Below, piece by piece: positions 63,083 to 64,000 of a stretch of 64,000 bases of DNA. How positions within the stretch are numbered: the first letter of the stretch is position 1; each line of letters opens with the position of its first letter. The notes below the pieces were generated by a model. That model worked only from the letters and a program-made list of their open reading frames with translations, was not told the DNA's origin and did not search any database. Both the position numbers and the translations under genes were made by a program. The stretch lies in contig CAVRVO010000004.1 in the NCBI GenBank assembly GCA_963724625.1, positions 340,732-404,731 of the forward strand, given 5' to 3'. The DNA is from DATBVX01 sp963724625 (lineage in GTDB: Bacteria; Pseudomonadota; Gammaproteobacteria; Steroidobacterales; Steroidobacteraceae).

Positions 63083-64000
63083 CGGCATATTTGCGCTCTT
63101 CCTTGCGCTGTTCTTTCCGCTGTACCTGCTGGTCCGTCGGAACCTCTTCTGGCGAAATGTATTGCTGATCGTTGCGAGCTACATCTTCTATGGATGGTGG
63201 GACGCTCGGTTCCTGATCCTCGTCGCCATTTCGACATCCGTAGACTACATGGCTGCGTTGGGGGCAGCTGGCAAACCGGTATTCACGAGCGACAGGCTGA
63301 AGAGCGCGGCGTTCCTGCTGGCGGTTACCGCCACTTGCCTTGGCTTCGCATCGCGCCAGGACGTCTGGCTCATGCCCTTGGTTGTGGCGGGCATTCTCCT
63401 CGCGGCCGTCTGGCTGAAGATCATCGACCATGCGCCTGCCGAACGGCAGCGCAAGTACTGGCTGTATCTGTCTCTCTTTACGAACCTCGGCATTCTTGCC
63501 TTCTTTAAATATTTCAATTTCTTTGTGGGTTCGGTCTCGGCTGCCCTATCGGGCCTGGAATCGAGGTCGGGCAAATATTCCGCTCTCCATCATTCTTCCC
63601 GTCGGCCTTTCTTTCTACACATTCCAGGCGATCAGCCGAACCATGGACTCGTATCGTGGCAAGTTCGATCCAGGCCGATCGATCGTCAATTACGCGGCGT
63701 ACCACGCGTTCTTTCCTCAGCTTGTTGCCGGGCCCATCGAGCGTGCCGCGCACCTCATGCCGCAGTTCGAGAGCGTCAGACCTCTCAATCGCACCCTTGT
63801 CACGACCGGGGCTTTGCTCTTTGCCTGGGGTCTGTATCAGAAGATGGTAATCGCGGACAACGTCGCGCCGATCGCCAATGCCGTGTTCTAGATCCGACCA
63901 AGCAGTCGGCCGGCATGACGCTGGCGGCGGTTCTGGCATTTACCGTTCAAATCTACTGTGACTTCTGCGGATATTCGAACATGGCACGTGGGCTGGCGCG
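63069..64000 (+). pseudogene. MBOAT O-acyltransferase, frameshifted and cut by the window end
   Basis: AlgI-like membrane-bound O-acyltransferase. The N-terminal frame (MLFNSGIFALFLALFF, SYIFYGWWD, FFKYFNFF) changes at about 63560-63575 to a second frame containing NIPLSIILPVGLSFYTFQ and the conserved ERAAHLMPQF. That frame ends at a TAG (63889), after which DPTKQSAGMTLAAV and YCDFCGYSNMARGLA continue in a third frame. Two indels thus interrupt it inside this window. MBOAT proteins pass acetyl groups across the membrane to periplasmic partners such as the preceding SGNH protein. Confidence 0.82.

Noticed and set aside
31121..64000. Exosortase/PEP-CTERM type exopolysaccharide system
   Set aside because: The gene mix (AsnB, glycosyltransferases, beta-barrel) brought it to mind, but I found no exosortase, PEP-CTERM signal, PrsK/PrsR pair or chain-length/tyrosine kinase gene.
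31121..64000. Insertion sequences or integrase that could have brought in the island
   Set aside because: No transposase- or integrase-like frame and no terminal repeats or tRNA attachment site were recognised.

Overview
The window is a high-GC chromosomal segment from a gammaproteobacterium. It contains the conserved block rpmH-rnpA-yidD-yidC / dnaA-dnaN-recF-gyrB, so it spans the origin side of the chromosome. The blocks envC-yibN-grxC-secB-gpsA-trmL, glnA-DUF4124-ntrB-ntrC and glyQ-glyS-plsC next to gyrB suggest a Xanthomonadales/Nevskiales/Steroidobacterales-like lineage. That placement rests on gene order and protein family, not on a search.

Left part (1-31 kb), conserved housekeeping genes. 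In order: an OPT transporter cut by the window edge; a holin-like membrane protein; a SEC-C protein; an S41 C-terminal processing protease; a GGDEF/EAL protein with a degenerate GGDEF motif; EnvC; the rhodanese-grxC-secB-gpsA cluster; TrmL; a class 1 dihydroorotate dehydrogenase; a glutathione S-transferase; an MscS channel; a GNAT protein; NtrC and NtrB; a DUF4124 protein; and glutamine synthetase. glnA carries a recognisable sigma-54 promoter and likely NtrC sites. Next come glyQ, glyS, plsC and the minus-strand dnaA-dnaN-recF-gyrB operon. The AT-rich dnaA-dnaN spacer holds a tight pair of opposed DnaA boxes. rpmH, rnpA, yidD and yidC run the other way; rnpA has no ATG, GTG or TTG where its start should be.

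Right part (31-64 kb), surface-glycan island. mnmE, the usual neighbour after yidC, is not there. In its place lies about 32 kb of glycan, lipid-carrier and modification genes in alternating operons: GT4, GT2 and GT39-like glycosyltransferases, a GtrA flippase, an AglD/LPG-synthase-type flippase, a polysaccharide deacetylase, two NAD-dependent sugar epimerases, two asparagine synthase-like proteins, a GlpD-like flavoprotein, a methyltransferase, two metal-hydrolase-like proteins, an OafA-type acyltransferase, an SGNH-hydrolase/MBOAT pair and an outer-membrane beta-barrel. The core is a minus-strand run of seven genes (49443 to 41043), most of them joined by 1-4 base stop/start overlaps.

Two things stand out. 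One gene fuses a GT4 glycosyltransferase to a C-terminal PAS sensor domain. And the island is full of single-base frameshifts (about twelve, in eight genes) plus one truncated glycosyltransferase, while no frameshift was seen in the left 31 kb. The island therefore looks like a complex glycan locus that is partly decaying or switched off, unless local assembly errors explain it. No tRNA, rRNA, transposase, phage module or CRISPR array was recognised.
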